64,000 nucleotides of DNA from Thermosipho ferrireducens (GCF_017358165.1 NZ_CP071446.1:1550001-1614000), one strand, 5' to 3'. Shown: positions 41,119 through 51,505, numbered from the stretch's first letter. A program made the numbers and translations. The notes: generated by a model from the letters alone, not told the origin.

Positions 41119-42474
41119 CTACTTTGACGCTTTTTCTATTAATTTTTTTGAAATACTATTGTGCTTGTTTATAAGCAACTCAAGATCTTCATCAAGAATT
41201 TCTCCATCTTTTATTTTTATTACTCCATTTATAACTGATAAATCAACCTGTTTTGCATCACATAACACGATTGCGTTGAGTGGATCACTTAATCCTCCGG
41301 CAAACTCAAGTTTATCCATTTTAAACCCAATAAAATCTGCTGCCATTAAAGGAGATATCTTTCCTATATAATCATCCATTCGTAAAACCTTTGCTCCGCC
41401 CATTGTACCAAGCTCCAGAACTTCAGATACGGTTAACGCATCAGCCCCGTATCTTACCCTCTGTAATAAAAGTGCATTTCTTATTTCTGAAATCATGTTA
41501 TTTGTATCATTGCTGGCACTTCCGTCCACAGCTATTCCTATTCTGATTTTATCTTTTAACTTTACAATAGGAGCTATACCAGAACCCAAACGCATGTTCG
41601 AAGACGGGCAATGTGCCATTCCAACATTATATTTTGAGAGTTTTTCAATATCTTCATCGTTAAGCCAGACCATGTGAGCAAACCATACTCTTGAATTCAA
41701 CCATCCAAGTTCTTCCATATAATCAACCGGCCTTTTTCCAAACTTTTCTAAGCAATACTCTTCTTCATCTTTTGTTTCAGCAAGATGTGTATGAAGTAAA
41801 ACATCATATTTTTCAGCAAGTTTTACCGTTTCAATCATAAGCTCAGGAGTCACTGAAAAAGGAGAACACGGAGCCAGAGCTATTCTCAACATTGAATATT
41901 TTTCAGAATTGTGGTACTTTTCTATAACTCTTACACTTTCCTGAAGAATTTCTTCATCTTTTTGAACAACACTATCTGGTGGCAATCCTCCATCTTTTTT
42001 ACTGAGAGACATACTTCCTCTTGTAGGGTGAAACCTTATACCCGTCCGTAACGCCGCTTCAATCTCAGCATCAAAAAGCTTGTTGTTGCCGTAAGGATAT
42101 AAATATAAATGATCTGTTGTAGTGGTAACTCCTGTTTTAATCATCTCATACATTGCAATTACTGCACTTATGTATACAGCTTCTTCATCAATGTATTTCC
42201 ATATTTCGTACAGATACACAAGCCAATCAAAAAGTTTTTTATCGGGAGCCAGTCCCCGAGTTAATGACTGAAACAAATGATGATGCGTATTCACAAATCC
42301 TGGAATCACCACATATCCATCCATATCATACACTTCATCTGCTTTAATATTTTCCCAATTTTTTCCCACTTTTTTTATAATATTATCTTCTATGAGAATA
42401 TATCCATTTTCAATATTTCCCAGGGTTTCATCAAATGTGTACAGAAAAGATATATTTTTAAATAGTTTTGTCAC
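41119..42474 (-). CDS. Amidohydrolase, probable 8-oxoguanine deaminase (TRZ/ATZ family)
   Basis: A 451-residue metal-dependent amidohydrolase. His64-His65-His66 in NTHHHLFQSLTRG, LLHTHLAET, and GMAHCPSSN with VDGSASND supply the metal ligands. The stretch HPTRGSMSLSKKDGGLPPDS is one I associate with 8-oxoguanine deaminases, which turn 8-oxoguanine into urate. Guanine or triazine relatives are alternatives. The GTG start at 42474 has GAGGAGGG upstream; a longer frame to 42489 would overlap the next gene. It is the last of a four-gene purine operon. Confidence 0.88.
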   Translation of the reverse strand: MTKLFKNISFLYTFDETLGNIENGYILIEDNIIKKVGKNWENIKADEVYDMDGYVVIPGFVNTHHHLFQSLTRGLAPDKKLFDWLVYLYEIWKYIDEEAVYISAVIAMYEMIKTGVTTTTDHLYLYPYGNNKLFDAEIEAALRTGIRFHPTRGSMSLSKKDGGLPPDSVVQKDEEILQESVRVIEKYHNSEKYSMLRIALAPCSPFSVTPELMIETVKLAEKYDVLLHTHLAETKDEEEYCLEKFGKRPVDYMEELGWLNSRVWFAHMVWLNDEDIEKLSKYNVGMAHCPSSNMRLGSGIAPIVKLKDKIRIGIAVDGSASNDTNNMISEIRNALLLQRVRYGADALTVSEVLELGTMGGAKVLRMDDYIGKISPLMAADFIGFKMDKLEFAGGLSDPLNAIVLCDAKQVDLSVINGVIKIKDGEILDEDLELLINKHNSISKKLIEKASK

Positions 42475-42485
42475 GTTTTCCCTCC

Positions 42486-43904
42486 TCAATCGGAAAAGTA
42501 CATCTCCATTAATTCATTTTTATGTGCTTCTCTGTATTCTTCGATTAGCTTGTTGGTTTCAAAGACTTTCTCCTGCTGGGCTCTCCAATATGCCTGATCT
42601 CTTTGTTTGTCAAGTTCTTCAACAGTTTTTCCCTGTTGCTCTACCCATGTGTAATATTTAAGATTGTGCCATCTTTCTCGACTCCATTTGTCTCCCTCAA
42701 ATATCCAGCTTGGTTCCTGATAAAGTAATATTCTCTCTGTTCTCGATTTTGCTTCTGCTCTATCTAATTTTCCAAACTGCCTCGTTAAATCCTCCATTAC
42801 TGATCTGTATCTTTCTATACTATCAGTTGCAACTATGAATATATTATCCTCTGATGAGAAGTTATAGAATTTAGCTATTTTAATAGCCCCTATAAGATTC
42901 GCTACACCAGATATTCCAAATTTATCAGAGATAAAATCAACAGCATCTGATGGAACGAATTCCTTAAGGAATTTCATTCCTTCCGGGTCGCTAAGTACCT
43001 GTAACATTTTTTTAGAATCCATGTCATCTACCAATACAACAGCATCGTTGTTCATAACATTATGAATCCATGTTACGTGTTTGTCTCCTATTCCCTGAAT
43101 GTCATGACCACCATACCCATTCATAGCTATTGTAGGACATTGTAATGGTTCAACAGTTACAACTTTTGTTTCAGGAAACTCCTGTTTTACTCTGTCGCCA
43201 CTTGCTATTGTACCTGCAGAACCAACTCCCAAAACTATAGCCGATATTCTTCCATTGCCTATTTTCTTCTCTTTTACGAGTTCTATCATTGTGTTACCTG
43301 TAACGTAATAATGAAATCTGTAATTCCCAAACTCTTCAAACTGATTCAAAATTCTTACATGTTCTGGATCCTTTTGATATAGTTCTTTGGATTTGTCGTA
43401 TATTTCTTTTACATTAGATTCACACCCTGGTGTGGCTATAACTTCTGAACCATATTTCCTTATTAATTCAAAACGTTCTTTACTCATTAATTCTGGAAGA
43501 ATCACTATAGACTTATAATTCATTCTTGATGAGACCCAGGCCCCACCTATCCCATAATTTCCAGTAGATGGCCATATCAACGTGTGCTTTAGCGGATCAA
43601 CTTCACCTGAAACAGTTTTTTCAGCCAGAACAGAATACGTAGCACCAACTTTATGACTTCCAGATGGAAAATTTTTAGCATATAAAACTATTATGTTTGC
43701 ATCAACCCCGGTTAACTCTTTCGGCATTACAAAGTAGTATATCTCATCATTTTCGTCTCTCCACGTTATATTATACAAATTAACAGGATGTAAAGGATCT
43801 TTCTTCTTCATTTCAATAGCCCTTTTTCTTATCTCAGGATCAATCTTCCACGGATGTAGCATTTCTTCAAACGTTGGACCAACAACGGGGATTTTCTTTG
43901 CCAT
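42486..43904 (-). CDS. PLP-dependent enzyme of fold type II, substrate unknown
   Basis: A 472-residue protein of the cysteine synthase/threonine dehydratase fold. PLP-binding Lys85 lies in FPSGSHKVGATY, the STGNYG at 113-118 takes the place of the substrate loop TSGNTG, and GVGSAGTIASG at 226-236 binds the PLP phosphate. The C-terminal 150 residues are extra compared with cysteine synthases and rich in Trp and charged residues. I do not recognise a named activity. It sits between a molybdenum hydroxylase and a purine deaminase, which suggests a role with purine-derived or amino-acid substrates. Confidence 0.88.
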   Translation of the reverse strand: MAKKIPVVGPTFEEMLHPWKIDPEIRKRAIEMKKKDPLHPVNLYNITWRDENDEIYYFVMPKELTGVDANIIVLYAKNFPSGSHKVGATYSVLAEKTVSGEVDPLKHTLIWPSTGNYGIGGAWVSSRMNYKSIVILPELMSKERFELIRKYGSEVIATPGCESNVKEIYDKSKELYQKDPEHVRILNQFEEFGNYRFHYYVTGNTMIELVKEKKIGNGRISAIVLGVGSAGTIASGDRVKQEFPETKVVTVEPLQCPTIAMNGYGGHDIQGIGDKHVTWIHNVMNNDAVVLVDDMDSKKMLQVLSDPEGMKFLKEFVPSDAVDFISDKFGISGVANLIGAIKIAKFYNFSSEDNIFIVATDSIERYRSVMEDLTRQFGKLDRAEAKSRTERILLYQEPSWIFEGDKWSRERWHNLKYYTWVEQQGKTVEELDKQRDQAYWRAQQEKVFETNKLIEEYREAHKNELMEMYFSD

Positions 43905-43931
43905 TGTAAAACCTCCTTTTTAATTTTTAAA

Positions 43932-46190
43932 TTAGATTATATCCTCCATTGCAATTGGTATTTTCCGTATTCTTTTTCCTAAAGCATGTGAAACTGCGTT
44001 AGCAACTGAAGGTGGAGAACTCATTAACGAAGGTTCTCCCAACCCTTTTGCTCCAAAAGGACCTTCAGGATACATATCTTCCACAAAATCCACATGTATA
44101 TTTTCTGGAACATCTTTCACCGTTGGAATTAAATAGTTATTAAAGTTGTTTGTAATAATTTGTCCATTGTTCATCTTGATTTCTTCCATAACAGCGTAGC
44201 CCATCCCCTGAACTACTCCTCCATGCACCTGTCCAACGGCTCCATCATAGTTTATGACTTTTCCAATATCATGGCAAACCCAAGCCTCTTTTAATTGAAT
44301 TTTTCCAGTTAAAAGATCAACTTCTACTAAAGAAAGTTGAGTACTAAAAGTGTAAGTAACATAGGCTTCACCTATTCCATTTTCGTGGTCAAAGTGAAGT
44401 TTTGGTGTTTCAAACCATCCCATTTCCACAAGTTTCACGTTGTTATTGTTGCATAAGGTAGCAATTTCGTCAAAAGAAAAGATCTTATCACGTATATAGC
44501 ATTTTCCATTTTCAAAAACTATTTCATTATGTCCAACTCCAAAATAATTTGAAAGGAACGTTTTCATATTACTTTTTATTTTTTCCGCAGCAATTTTTAC
44601 GGCATTTCCACTGAATACCGTTGTTCGTGACGCTACAGTAGGACCACTATCCTGAACAACAAGAGTTTGAGGTTGCATAACATGTATTTTAGAAACATCC
44701 TGACCAAGAACTTCCGCGGCTATAATTGCCATGGTTGTTTTTGCTCCCTGACCCATTTCAGTATTTCCTATCATGACATTTATAGTCCCATCCGAATGCA
44801 CATGAACTTTCGCGCCTGCGCCATCAAGGTGTTGCCCACCAGAACCAAGACTTACTCCATAAAATATGTGTGACCAGCCAAGTCCTAATTTTTTGTAAGT
44901 ATTAGATTTATTGTATTTCTCTACCTTTTCTTTTAAATTCAGATAATCTGACATTTTGTAAACTCGCTCTAATGTTTTTTTAGCTCCAACTGAAGATACA
45001 AGTTTATGGCCGGTGGCTGTTTCTTCATTTATATCCAGAGCATTCTTATATCTGATTTCATAAGGATCAATTCCAAGTTTTTTGGCAGCTTCGTCCATTA
45101 TAGCCTCCATTGCAAATAAAACCTGAGGCGAGCCAAATCCCCTGAATGCTCCACATGGAACTTTATTCGTATATATGGCGTAAACATCCACATAAACATT
45201 TGGAACTTTATAAGCACCGCATGAATGTATTGTCGTTCGATACATAACAATAGGCGAAAGTGTCGAATAAGCGCCCATATCAAGATAGACCGACGTTTCA
45301 ACAGCAATTAACGTCCCATCCTTTTTAAAAGCAACTTTGTATTTTGATTTGCTCGGATGCCTTTTACTCGTTTCCTTTATATCCATTTCCCTTGTATAAA
45401 TAATTTTTACCGGTCTTTTTGTAAGATATGATAGCAACGCTGGCTTTGCAGCAATATAAGATGGAACGTCTTCTTTTCCACCAAAACCACCACCTGTTTC
45501 TGTTTGAATCACGTTTATTTTATTAAGGGGAAGATTCAAAATAGATGCGACATCTTCCTGAACATAAAAAGGACATTGTGCTGTCACGTAAATTTCCAGA
45601 ATATCTTCCGGTGTATAAAACGCAACAGCTCCTTGAGGTTCAAGGTAAGCATGTTCCTGATAACCTGTCTCAAAATCCATTTCAATAATAAGATCAGCTT
45701 CTTTAAATGCTTTGCTCACATCACCCTTTCTTATTTTTCGATGAAACGCCACATTAGTTTTGCCATTGACAACTGGATCGTCTTTCAACGCTTCATCAAT
45801 TGTAAGAACTGGGGGCAAATCTTCTATTTCGAATTTTACAAGTTCTGCTGCCTTTTGTGCTATTTCAGGTGTTTCAGCTGCTACCAATGCTATAACGTCT
45901 CCTTCAAATCGAACTTTATCACCCTCTGGAACTAAAAAATTCATATCCTTTGTAACTATTCCAAATTTATTACTTCCAGGAACGTCTTTATAAGTAGCAA
46001 CATATACTACTCCGGGCAATTTCTCTGCTTCTGTAGTGTCAATTTTCTTAAGAATTCCGTGAGGTTTGTTTGCATACACCACTGCACCATAAAGCATATT
46101 ATGAAAATAATAATCAGCAGCATATCTGGCAGTCCCCTGTACTTTGGCAGCCCCATCTATTCGCTTAACTTTCTTACCTATATACTTCAC
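43932..46190 (-). CDS. Molybdenum hydroxylase large subunit, xanthine dehydrogenase-like
   Basis: A 752-residue Mo-subunit like XdhA, which hydroxylates purine rings. TGGGFGGKE at 232-240 and GAFRGFGSPQ at 347-356 contact the molybdopterin cofactor. EMGQGAKTTM lies further on, and GLGEP with catalytic Glu719 is near the C-terminus. Small [2Fe-2S] and FAD subunits that normally pair with it are not adjacent. Between adenine deaminase and an 8-oxoguanine-deaminase-like gene, hypoxanthine or xanthine is a likely substrate; nicotinate or an aldehyde cannot be excluded. Confidence 0.9.
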   Translation of the reverse strand: MKYIGKKVKRIDGAAKVQGTARYAADYYFHNMLYGAVVYANKPHGILKKIDTTEAEKLPGVVYVATYKDVPGSNKFGIVTKDMNFLVPEGDKVRFEGDVIALVAAETPEIAQKAAELVKFEIEDLPPVLTIDEALKDDPVVNGKTNVAFHRKIRKGDVSKAFKEADLIIEMDFETGYQEHAYLEPQGAVAFYTPEDILEIYVTAQCPFYVQEDVASILNLPLNKINVIQTETGGGFGGKEDVPSYIAAKPALLSYLTKRPVKIIYTREMDIKETSKRHPSKSKYKVAFKKDGTLIAVETSVYLDMGAYSTLSPIVMYRTTIHSCGAYKVPNVYVDVYAIYTNKVPCGAFRGFGSPQVLFAMEAIMDEAAKKLGIDPYEIRYKNALDINEETATGHKLVSSVGAKKTLERVYKMSDYLNLKEKVEKYNKSNTYKKLGLGWSHIFYGVSLGSGGQHLDGAGAKVHVHSDGTINVMIGNTEMGQGAKTTMAIIAAEVLGQDVSKIHVMQPQTLVVQDSGPTVASRTTVFSGNAVKIAAEKIKSNMKTFLSNYFGVGHNEIVFENGKCYIRDKIFSFDEIATLCNNNNVKLVEMGWFETPKLHFDHENGIGEAYVTYTFSTQLSLVEVDLLTGKIQLKEAWVCHDIGKVINYDGAVGQVHGGVVQGMGYAVMEEIKMNNGQIITNNFNNYLIPTVKDVPENIHVDFVEDMYPEGPFGAKGLGEPSLMSSPPSVANAVSHALGKRIRKIPIAMEDII

Positions 46191-46204
46191 AACTTCACCT
46201 CCAA

Positions 46205-47926
46205 TTAAACAAACAGATCCACTATTTCCTGTTTTGAAACTTTAACCAATCCTTTATTTGTTATTTTCAACTCCGGTATTACAGCAAGCTGTAAAAAATG
46301 TATATTCATAAGAACATCATCTGTACATCCAAGAAGCTTTATAGCCTGTTTCAGTTCTTTCAGCTGTTTTGTAACTACATCAAGTGATTTATCTGACATC
46401 AATCCAGCAATTGGCAACGGCATTTCAGCCAGCACTTTCCCATTTTTTACAATTACTATTCCCCCGTTATTTTTAACAACTCTTTGCATTGCTGTATATA
46501 TGTCAGCATCGTTCATACCAACAACACCAAGGTTATGTGAATCATGCCCAATTGTAGTTGCAATTGCACCATCTTTTATATTTAAACCGCTCACAAATCC
46601 TATACTAAACCCGGACGCGTTATGTCGATCAAAGACAACTATTTTCGCAAGATCTTTTTGAACAACTGGAATTACCTCTCCTTTTTTAACTGAAGGTTCT
46701 ATTATCAACTCTTTTGTCAAAAGAGAGTCACTTATCAAACCTATAACCCTTATTTTTTTACCTCTATCCTTGACTTTCAAGTCTTCTAACTCTATTTCTT
46801 TTACGTTAATTTTTCCAACAGTAGATGGAATATTATTAAAAACACTTGCAATCTCTGAAACAATTTTTCCTTTTTCAGACACAATTTTTGTATCTTTTAT
46901 TACCATTTCTATTTCAAAATTCTCTAAACTGTTCACAAATACTAAATCTGCTTTATATCCCGGGGCAATTGCTCCCATACTTCTCAAATTAAAATAACGA
47001 GCGGTATTTATTGTAGCCATACGAATTGCCAGAATAGGATCCAGCCCCTGTTTTATAGCCTCGCGAATTATACCATCTATATGCCCTCTTTCTTCGATAT
47101 CTAAAGGATCTCTATCATCTGTGCAAAAGGAAAAAAATTGATGATTAAATACATCCACAGCCGGTAACAATGCATCTAAATTCCTTGCAGCAGTACCTTC
47201 TCTTATAAAAATTTGCATACCACGAGAAACTTTTTCTAAAGCTTCATCGATTTTTTCACATTCATGGTCTGAACGTACAAAGGCATCAATATAAGCATTT
47301 AATTCCTTTTTTGACAAACCTGGAGCATGCCCATCTATTTTTTTGTATTTATGTCTTAAAATTTCAATTTTCGCAATTAACTCCCTATCACAGTTCAACA
47401 CTCCAGGATAGTTCATTACCTCACCAAGAGCTATTATTCTAAAAGGATATTTATCTACAAAGCTGACCATATCTTCAGGCCCAAGTCTGGCTCCAGAAGT
47501 TTCAAGCTCGGTTGCCGGAACAGCAGATGGTATGGCAATATAAACGTTTAACGGTATCCCTTCAGTTGCTTTTATTATGTATTCTAACCCCTCAGTTCCT
47601 AAAACATTTGCTATTTCATGGGGATCAGCTATTATTGTGGTAGTCCCGTGCGGTAAAATAGCCTTGGCAAATTCTATGGGAGATAACATGGAACTTTCTA
47701 TATGTATATGCGCGTCAATTAAACCTGGGATAACATAAAGCCCTTTTGCATCGATAACATCTTTCGCCGTTTTATAATCTCCAATACCCGCTATTCTTTT
47801 TTTGTAAAGAGCTATGTTTGTTTCTTCAATTCTTCCGGTAAACACATTTACTATTTTTGCGTTTTTGATCAACAAATCTGCAGGTTCTTTTTCCAGAGCA
47901 ACTGGCACTATTTCCTTTATTTTCAT
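46205..47926 (-). CDS. ade: Adenine deaminase
   Basis: Hydrolyses adenine to hypoxanthine and ammonia. The 573-residue chain has the amidohydrolase start VIPGLIDAHIHIESSMLSP (His73, His75), then GTTTIIADPHEIANVLG. IGHDSHNLGVVG lies in the C-terminal half and is specific to this family. Length is normal. It leads the operon; the molybdenum hydroxylase starts 14 bp downstream. The short leader shows no purine riboswitch. Confidence 0.95.
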   Translation of the reverse strand: MKIKEIVPVALEKEPADLLIKNAKIVNVFTGRIEETNIALYKKRIAGIGDYKTAKDVIDAKGLYVIPGLIDAHIHIESSMLSPIEFAKAILPHGTTTIIADPHEIANVLGTEGLEYIIKATEGIPLNVYIAIPSAVPATELETSGARLGPEDMVSFVDKYPFRIIALGEVMNYPGVLNCDRELIAKIEILRHKYKKIDGHAPGLSKKELNAYIDAFVRSDHECEKIDEALEKVSRGMQIFIREGTAARNLDALLPAVDVFNHQFFSFCTDDRDPLDIEERGHIDGIIREAIKQGLDPILAIRMATINTARYFNLRSMGAIAPGYKADLVFVNSLENFEIEMVIKDTKIVSEKGKIVSEIASVFNNIPSTVGKINVKEIELEDLKVKDRGKKIRVIGLISDSLLTKELIIEPSVKKGEVIPVVQKDLAKIVVFDRHNASGFSIGFVSGLNIKDGAIATTIGHDSHNLGVVGMNDADIYTAMQRVVKNNGGIVIVKNGKVLAEMPLPIAGLMSDKSLDVVTKQLKELKQAIKLLGCTDDVLMNIHFLQLAVIPELKITNKGLVKVSKQEIVDLFV

Positions 47927-47958
47927 TTTTCCCCTCCTTTTTGAAGAGATTATAATAA

Positions 47959-47991
47959 AAAATATCGCCCTTTGAAAAAGGGCGATATTTT
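47959..47991 (-). terminator. Intrinsic terminator of the flagellin gene
   Basis: A 15-bp perfect stem (AAAATATCGCCCTTT with AAAGGGCGATATTTT) with a 3-base loop, followed on the minus strand by a T-run. It lies between the flagellin stop and the ade start. Confidence 0.88.
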
Positions 47992-48037
47992 AAGTTTTTT
48001 TATTCTCAAGTTTTCAGAAAGCTGAAATTTGCGATTT

Positions 48038-49204
48038 TTAACCTCTAAGCAATTGCAAAATATTTTGTGGCAGAGTATTAGCCTGTGCAAGCATAGCCAT
48101 ACCAGATTGTACAATAATTTGATGTTTTGTAAATTCCATCATTTCTTTTGCCATGTCAGCGTCTCTTATTCTACTCTCAGAAGCAGTGAGGTTTTCCACA
48201 GCTACGCCAAGATTAGCTATAGTATGTTCCAGTCTGTTCTGCACAGCACCAAGTTGTGATCTAACGGTACTAACCTTATGAATAGCCGCATCCACAACAC
48301 TTATAGTCCTTTCCGCATTATCCTGAGAAGTTACATCAACTACTGAACTAATAAGACCAAGATTCTTTGAATCCACTGCATCTATACCTGAAACCATATT
48401 AGCTCCTTCATTAGCACCTATCTGAAAAATCAATTGATTGCCAGTTGTATTTACACCTTCAATTCTGGCAACCGCTGCATCAACTACTTCGTTTACTGGC
48501 AAAGAAGAACCAAAATCTGAAAGAGTTAAACTGGTACCGTCCCATCTTAAAGTCACATTTCCTATTGTTCCAACTCCACTGCTAAAATTCACAACCTTAG
48601 ACGTGGTTCCACCAGCAGTAATAAGTGTTATTCTTGCATCCAGCGCACTCGTTGCAGAACCTGAAAATTGCCCAACTTCTATTAAATAAGTCCCATCAAC
48701 TGCGTTTGTTCCTACAGTATTCAAAGTCAAATTTATCATTCCGCCATTCACTACTTTACCATCTGCAGAAGCGCGAAAACTCTCGAGATTTCCATTAAGA
48801 AGTTTCTTGGTATTAAATTCTGTTGAACGAGCTATTCTATCAATTTCTGATCTCAATTGATCTATTTCTGCCTGTAAACTATCTCTATCAACATCGGTGT
48901 TAGTATCAGAAGAAGCTTGAACTGCCAGTTCTCTTATTCTTTGAAGAATTGAGTGGATTTCATTTAACGCTCCTTCAGCTGTTTGGATTAGTGAAATAGC
49001 GTCCTGTGAATTTTTAATGGCCATGTTTAAACCATTAATCTGTCCCCTCATTTTCTCGCTTATTGCTAATCCCGCTGCATCATCAGAGGCCCTATTTATG
49101 CGTAATCCCGAGGAAAGCTTTTCAAGAGTTTTTCTCATACTGTCATTTGTCAAACTTATTTGTCTCCAGGCATTAAGAGCACTTAAATTATGGTTTATAC
49201 GCAC
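48038..49204 (-). CDS. fliC: Flagellin
   Basis: The 388-residue filament protein. The conserved N-terminal D0/D1 region begins MRINHNLSALNAW and has LSSGLRINRASDDAAGLAI. The C-terminal D1/D0 has ASESRIRDADMAKEM and ends LPQNILQLLRG. The middle (about 145-300) is a variable, Gly/Thr/Ser-rich surface domain. It is a single gene here without fliD or other flagellar genes. The GTG start has AGGAGGTG upstream. A sigma-28 promoter could not be placed with confidence. Confidence 0.97.
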   Translation of the reverse strand: MRINHNLSALNAWRQISLTNDSMRKTLEKLSSGLRINRASDDAAGLAISEKMRGQINGLNMAIKNSQDAISLIQTAEGALNEIHSILQRIRELAVQASSDTNTDVDRDSLQAEIDQLRSEIDRIARSTEFNTKKLLNGNLESFRASADGKVVNGGMINLTLNTVGTNAVDGTYLIEVGQFSGSATSALDARITLITAGGTTSKVVNFSSGVGTIGNVTLRWDGTSLTLSDFGSSLPVNEVVDAAVARIEGVNTTGNQLIFQIGANEGANMVSGIDAVDSKNLGLISSVVDVTSQDNAERTISVVDAAIHKVSTVRSQLGAVQNRLEHTIANLGVAVENLTASESRIRDADMAKEMMEFTKHQIIVQSGMAMLAQANTLPQNILQLLRG

Positions 49205-49284
49205 GCTTACACACCTCCTGTAAAAATAGATCTATTCCTTTAAAATATTTCAACATAATTAAGATAAATTCCTAATTTAATGAA

Positions 49285-49311
49285 AAAGAGACACCTAAAA
49301 GGTGTCTCTTT
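49285..49311 (-). terminator. Intrinsic terminator of the oligopeptide transporter operon
   Basis: Stem AAAGAGACACC with GGTGTCTCTTT and a 5-base loop, followed on the minus strand by a T-rich stretch. It is placed after the OppF-like gene and upstream of the flagellin start. Confidence 0.85.
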
Positions 49312-49339
49312 CAATAAATACCAGATTATCATCTTAATG

Positions 49340-50482
49340 TTATTTTAACGTTCCAGGGAAATGACACGCGACATAATGTCCTGGATTTAATTCCTTAAGT
49401 TGTGGTTCCTGTTTTGAACAAATCTCTTTTGCCACCGGACATCTTGGATGGAACCTACACCCTTTTGGAGGATTAACAGGACTTGGAACGTCTCCTTGAA
49501 GAATTATTCGTTTCTTTTTATACTCTGGATTTGGTACAGGTATAGCACTCATTAAAGCTTTTGTATATGGGTGCAGAGGTTCTTCAAATAATATGTTTTT
49601 TGGAGCCATTTCAGCAATTTTACCAAGGTACATAACAATTACCCTATCAGAGATATATTTTATGACTGACAGGTCATGTGAAATGAATAAATATGTTAGG
49701 TTATGTTTTTTCTGAAGGTCAAGCATCAAATTTATTACCTGCGATCTTATTGAAACGTCCAAAGCAGCTACGGCTTCATCAGCTACTATTAGTTTAGGAT
49801 TCATCAATAAAGCCCTTGCTATACCAATTCTTTGCCTCTGACCACCAGAAAATTCATGTGGAAATCTATACATGTGACCACCGTGGATTCCAACTTCTTC
49901 TAAAGCTTCTTTTACCTTGTCAATCACATTTGACTTTTTTATTGTTCCATGAAGTACAGGTCCTTCTGAAACTATAGTTTTCACTCTAAGTCTTGGATTG
50001 AGTGAACTATATGGATCCTGAAAAACTATTTGCATGGTTTTTCTAAATTCAGATCTCTTTTCCTTTATATTATCCAGCATCTCTTTTAAAAAGCCATCTT
50101 TACCAAGTTTTTTATACATTTCATAATATTTCTTGTCCACTCCTGTAAATGTTTCTGGATCTTCTGTTTCAAACTTTTTTACATAAGTATTTTTTAAATA
50201 TTTTGCTGCCTTATATCTGGGCAAAAAGTAATAAGTAGTATCTTCTTCTCCGACAATTATTCTTCCAGAAGTAGGCTCATATAGCCTCAGTATTGTCATT
50301 CCCGCAGTTGTTTTACCACAACCAGATTCACCCACTAATCCAAGCGTTTCTCCTTCATATATATCAAAACTAATGTCATCAACTGCACGCACCCACGCGA
50401 CTACCCTTTTGAACACTCCTGCTCTTATTGGAAAGTGTTTTACAAGGTTTTTTACACTTACCAATACTTTTTTATCACTCAT
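49340..50482 (-). CDS. Oligopeptide/dipeptide ABC transporter ATP-binding protein (OppF/DppF-like)
   Basis: A 380-residue ABC ATPase. Walker A is GESGCGKTT, the signature is [12 protein letters not shown] and Walker B is LIVADEAVA. Between Walker A and the Q-loop ([10 protein letters not shown]) lies an insertion of about 60 residues that shorter OppF proteins lack. The C-terminal oligopeptide-specific domain is present with its Cys-rich [17 protein letters not shown]. It overlaps the OppD-like gene by 4 bp. Confidence 0.93.
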   Translation of the reverse strand: MSDKKVLVSVKNLVKHFPIRAGVFKRVVAWVRAVDDISFDIYEGETLGLVGESGCGKTTAGMTILRLYEPTSGRIIVGEEDTTYYFLPRYKAAKYLKNTYVKKFETEDPETFTGVDKKYYEMYKKLGKDGFLKEMLDNIKEKRSEFRKTMQIVFQDPYSSLNPRLRVKTIVSEGPVLHGTIKKSNVIDKVKEALEEVGIHGGHMYRFPHEFSGGQRQRIGIARALLMNPKLIVADEAVAALDVSIRSQVINLMLDLQKKHNLTYLFISHDLSVIKYISDRVIVMYLGKIAEMAPKNILFEEPLHPYTKALMSAIPVPNPEYKKKRIILQGDVPSPVNPPKGCRFHPRCPVAKEICSKQEPQLKELNPGHYVACHFPGTLK

Positions 50483-51501
50483 GCGCTTTCACCAGCCTTG
50501 TTAATTTTCTGCGCTTCTTCAACTTTTTTGTAGAAGAAACATCTGGATAGGTGATTCTTATTAACTTCATAAAGTGGTGGTATTTCTTTCTTACACTTTC
50601 CCTCCACAAATTCACATCTTGTGTTAAACCTACATCCAGGTGGAAAGTGTAACGGATCGGGAACAATTCCTGGAATATTATAAAGTCTTTCCTGTTCTAT
50701 ATCAAGTCTTGGTATGGAGTTCAAAAGTCCCCATGTGTATGGATGTCTCGTTTCTTTGAAAAGTTCTTTTACCTCGGCAGTTTCCATAACCATTCCACCG
50801 TACATCACAACAACCCTATCAGCATTTTCAGCAATAACTCCAACATCATGTGTGATAAGTATTATTGCCATACCATATTCTCTTTGAAGTTCCTTCATTA
50901 ACTCAAGAATTTGAGCTTGAATAGTCACATCAAGAGCAGTGGTTGGTTCATCTGCAATTAACAATTTGGGTTTACAGGAAAGAGCCATGGCGATCATTGC
51001 CCTCTGGCGCATACCACCGGAAAGTTCATGTGGATATTCGTCAACACGCTTTTCAGGTTCTGGAATACCAACCTTTTTAAGCATATCAATGGCCATTTTT
51101 CTCGCTTCGTTTTTACTTACATCCTGGTGGAGAAGAATTGCTTCCATTATTTGTTCTCCTACAGTAAACACAGGATTTAAAGCTACCATTGGCTCCTGAA
51201 AAATCATTGCTATATCATTTCCTCTTATTTTTCTCATTTCATCTTCATCAAGTTCCAAAAGATTTTTTCCTTCAAAAATTATTTCACCATCTTCGATTTT
51301 CCCTTTTTCATCCAGCAACCTCAATATAGAAAGAGAAGTAACACTTTTTCCACTACCAGATTCACCAACTATTCCTAAGGTTTCTCCTTCATAAACTTCA
51401 AAATCGACACCATCAACAGCTTTAACAATGCCATCTTCTGTATAGAAATATGTTTTTAAATTTTTCACGCTGAGAAGTGGTTTCCTCTCCAATTCTATCA
51501 C
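50479..51501 (-). CDS. Oligopeptide/dipeptide ABC transporter ATP-binding protein (OppD/DppD-like)
   Basis: A 340-residue ABC ATPase. Walker A is GESGSGKS, the Q-loop [10 protein letters not shown], the signature [12 protein letters not shown] and Walker [10 protein letters not shown]. The C-terminal domain has [12 protein letters not shown] and further Cys residues, as in DppD proteins. With the OppF-like protein it forms the ATPase pair that drives peptide import through the two permeases. Transcribed in the same operon. Confidence 0.94.
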   Translation of the reverse strand: MIELERKPLLSVKNLKTYFYTEDGIVKAVDGVDFEVYEGETLGIVGESGSGKSVTSLSILRLLDEKGKIEDGEIIFEGKNLLELDEDEMRKIRGNDIAMIFQEPMVALNPVFTVGEQIMEAILLHQDVSKNEARKMAIDMLKKVGIPEPEKRVDEYPHELSGGMRQRAMIAMALSCKPKLLIADEPTTALDVTIQAQILELMKELQREYGMAIILITHDVGVIAENADRVVVMYGGMVMETAEVKELFKETRHPYTWGLLNSIPRLDIEQERLYNIPGIVPDPLHFPPGCRFNTRCEFVEGKCKKEIPPLYEVNKNHLSRCFFYKKVEEAQKINKAGESA

Positions 51502-51505
51502 TCCT

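Noticed and set aside
47927-48037. Possible purine riboswitch upstream of ade
   Set aside because: The only strong structure is a simple long hairpin followed by T on the flagellin strand, best read as a terminator.
49205-49284. Sigma-28 promoter for flagellin
   Set aside because: Expected, but no TAAA-N15-GCCGATAA-like sequence stands out; I prefer not to call it.
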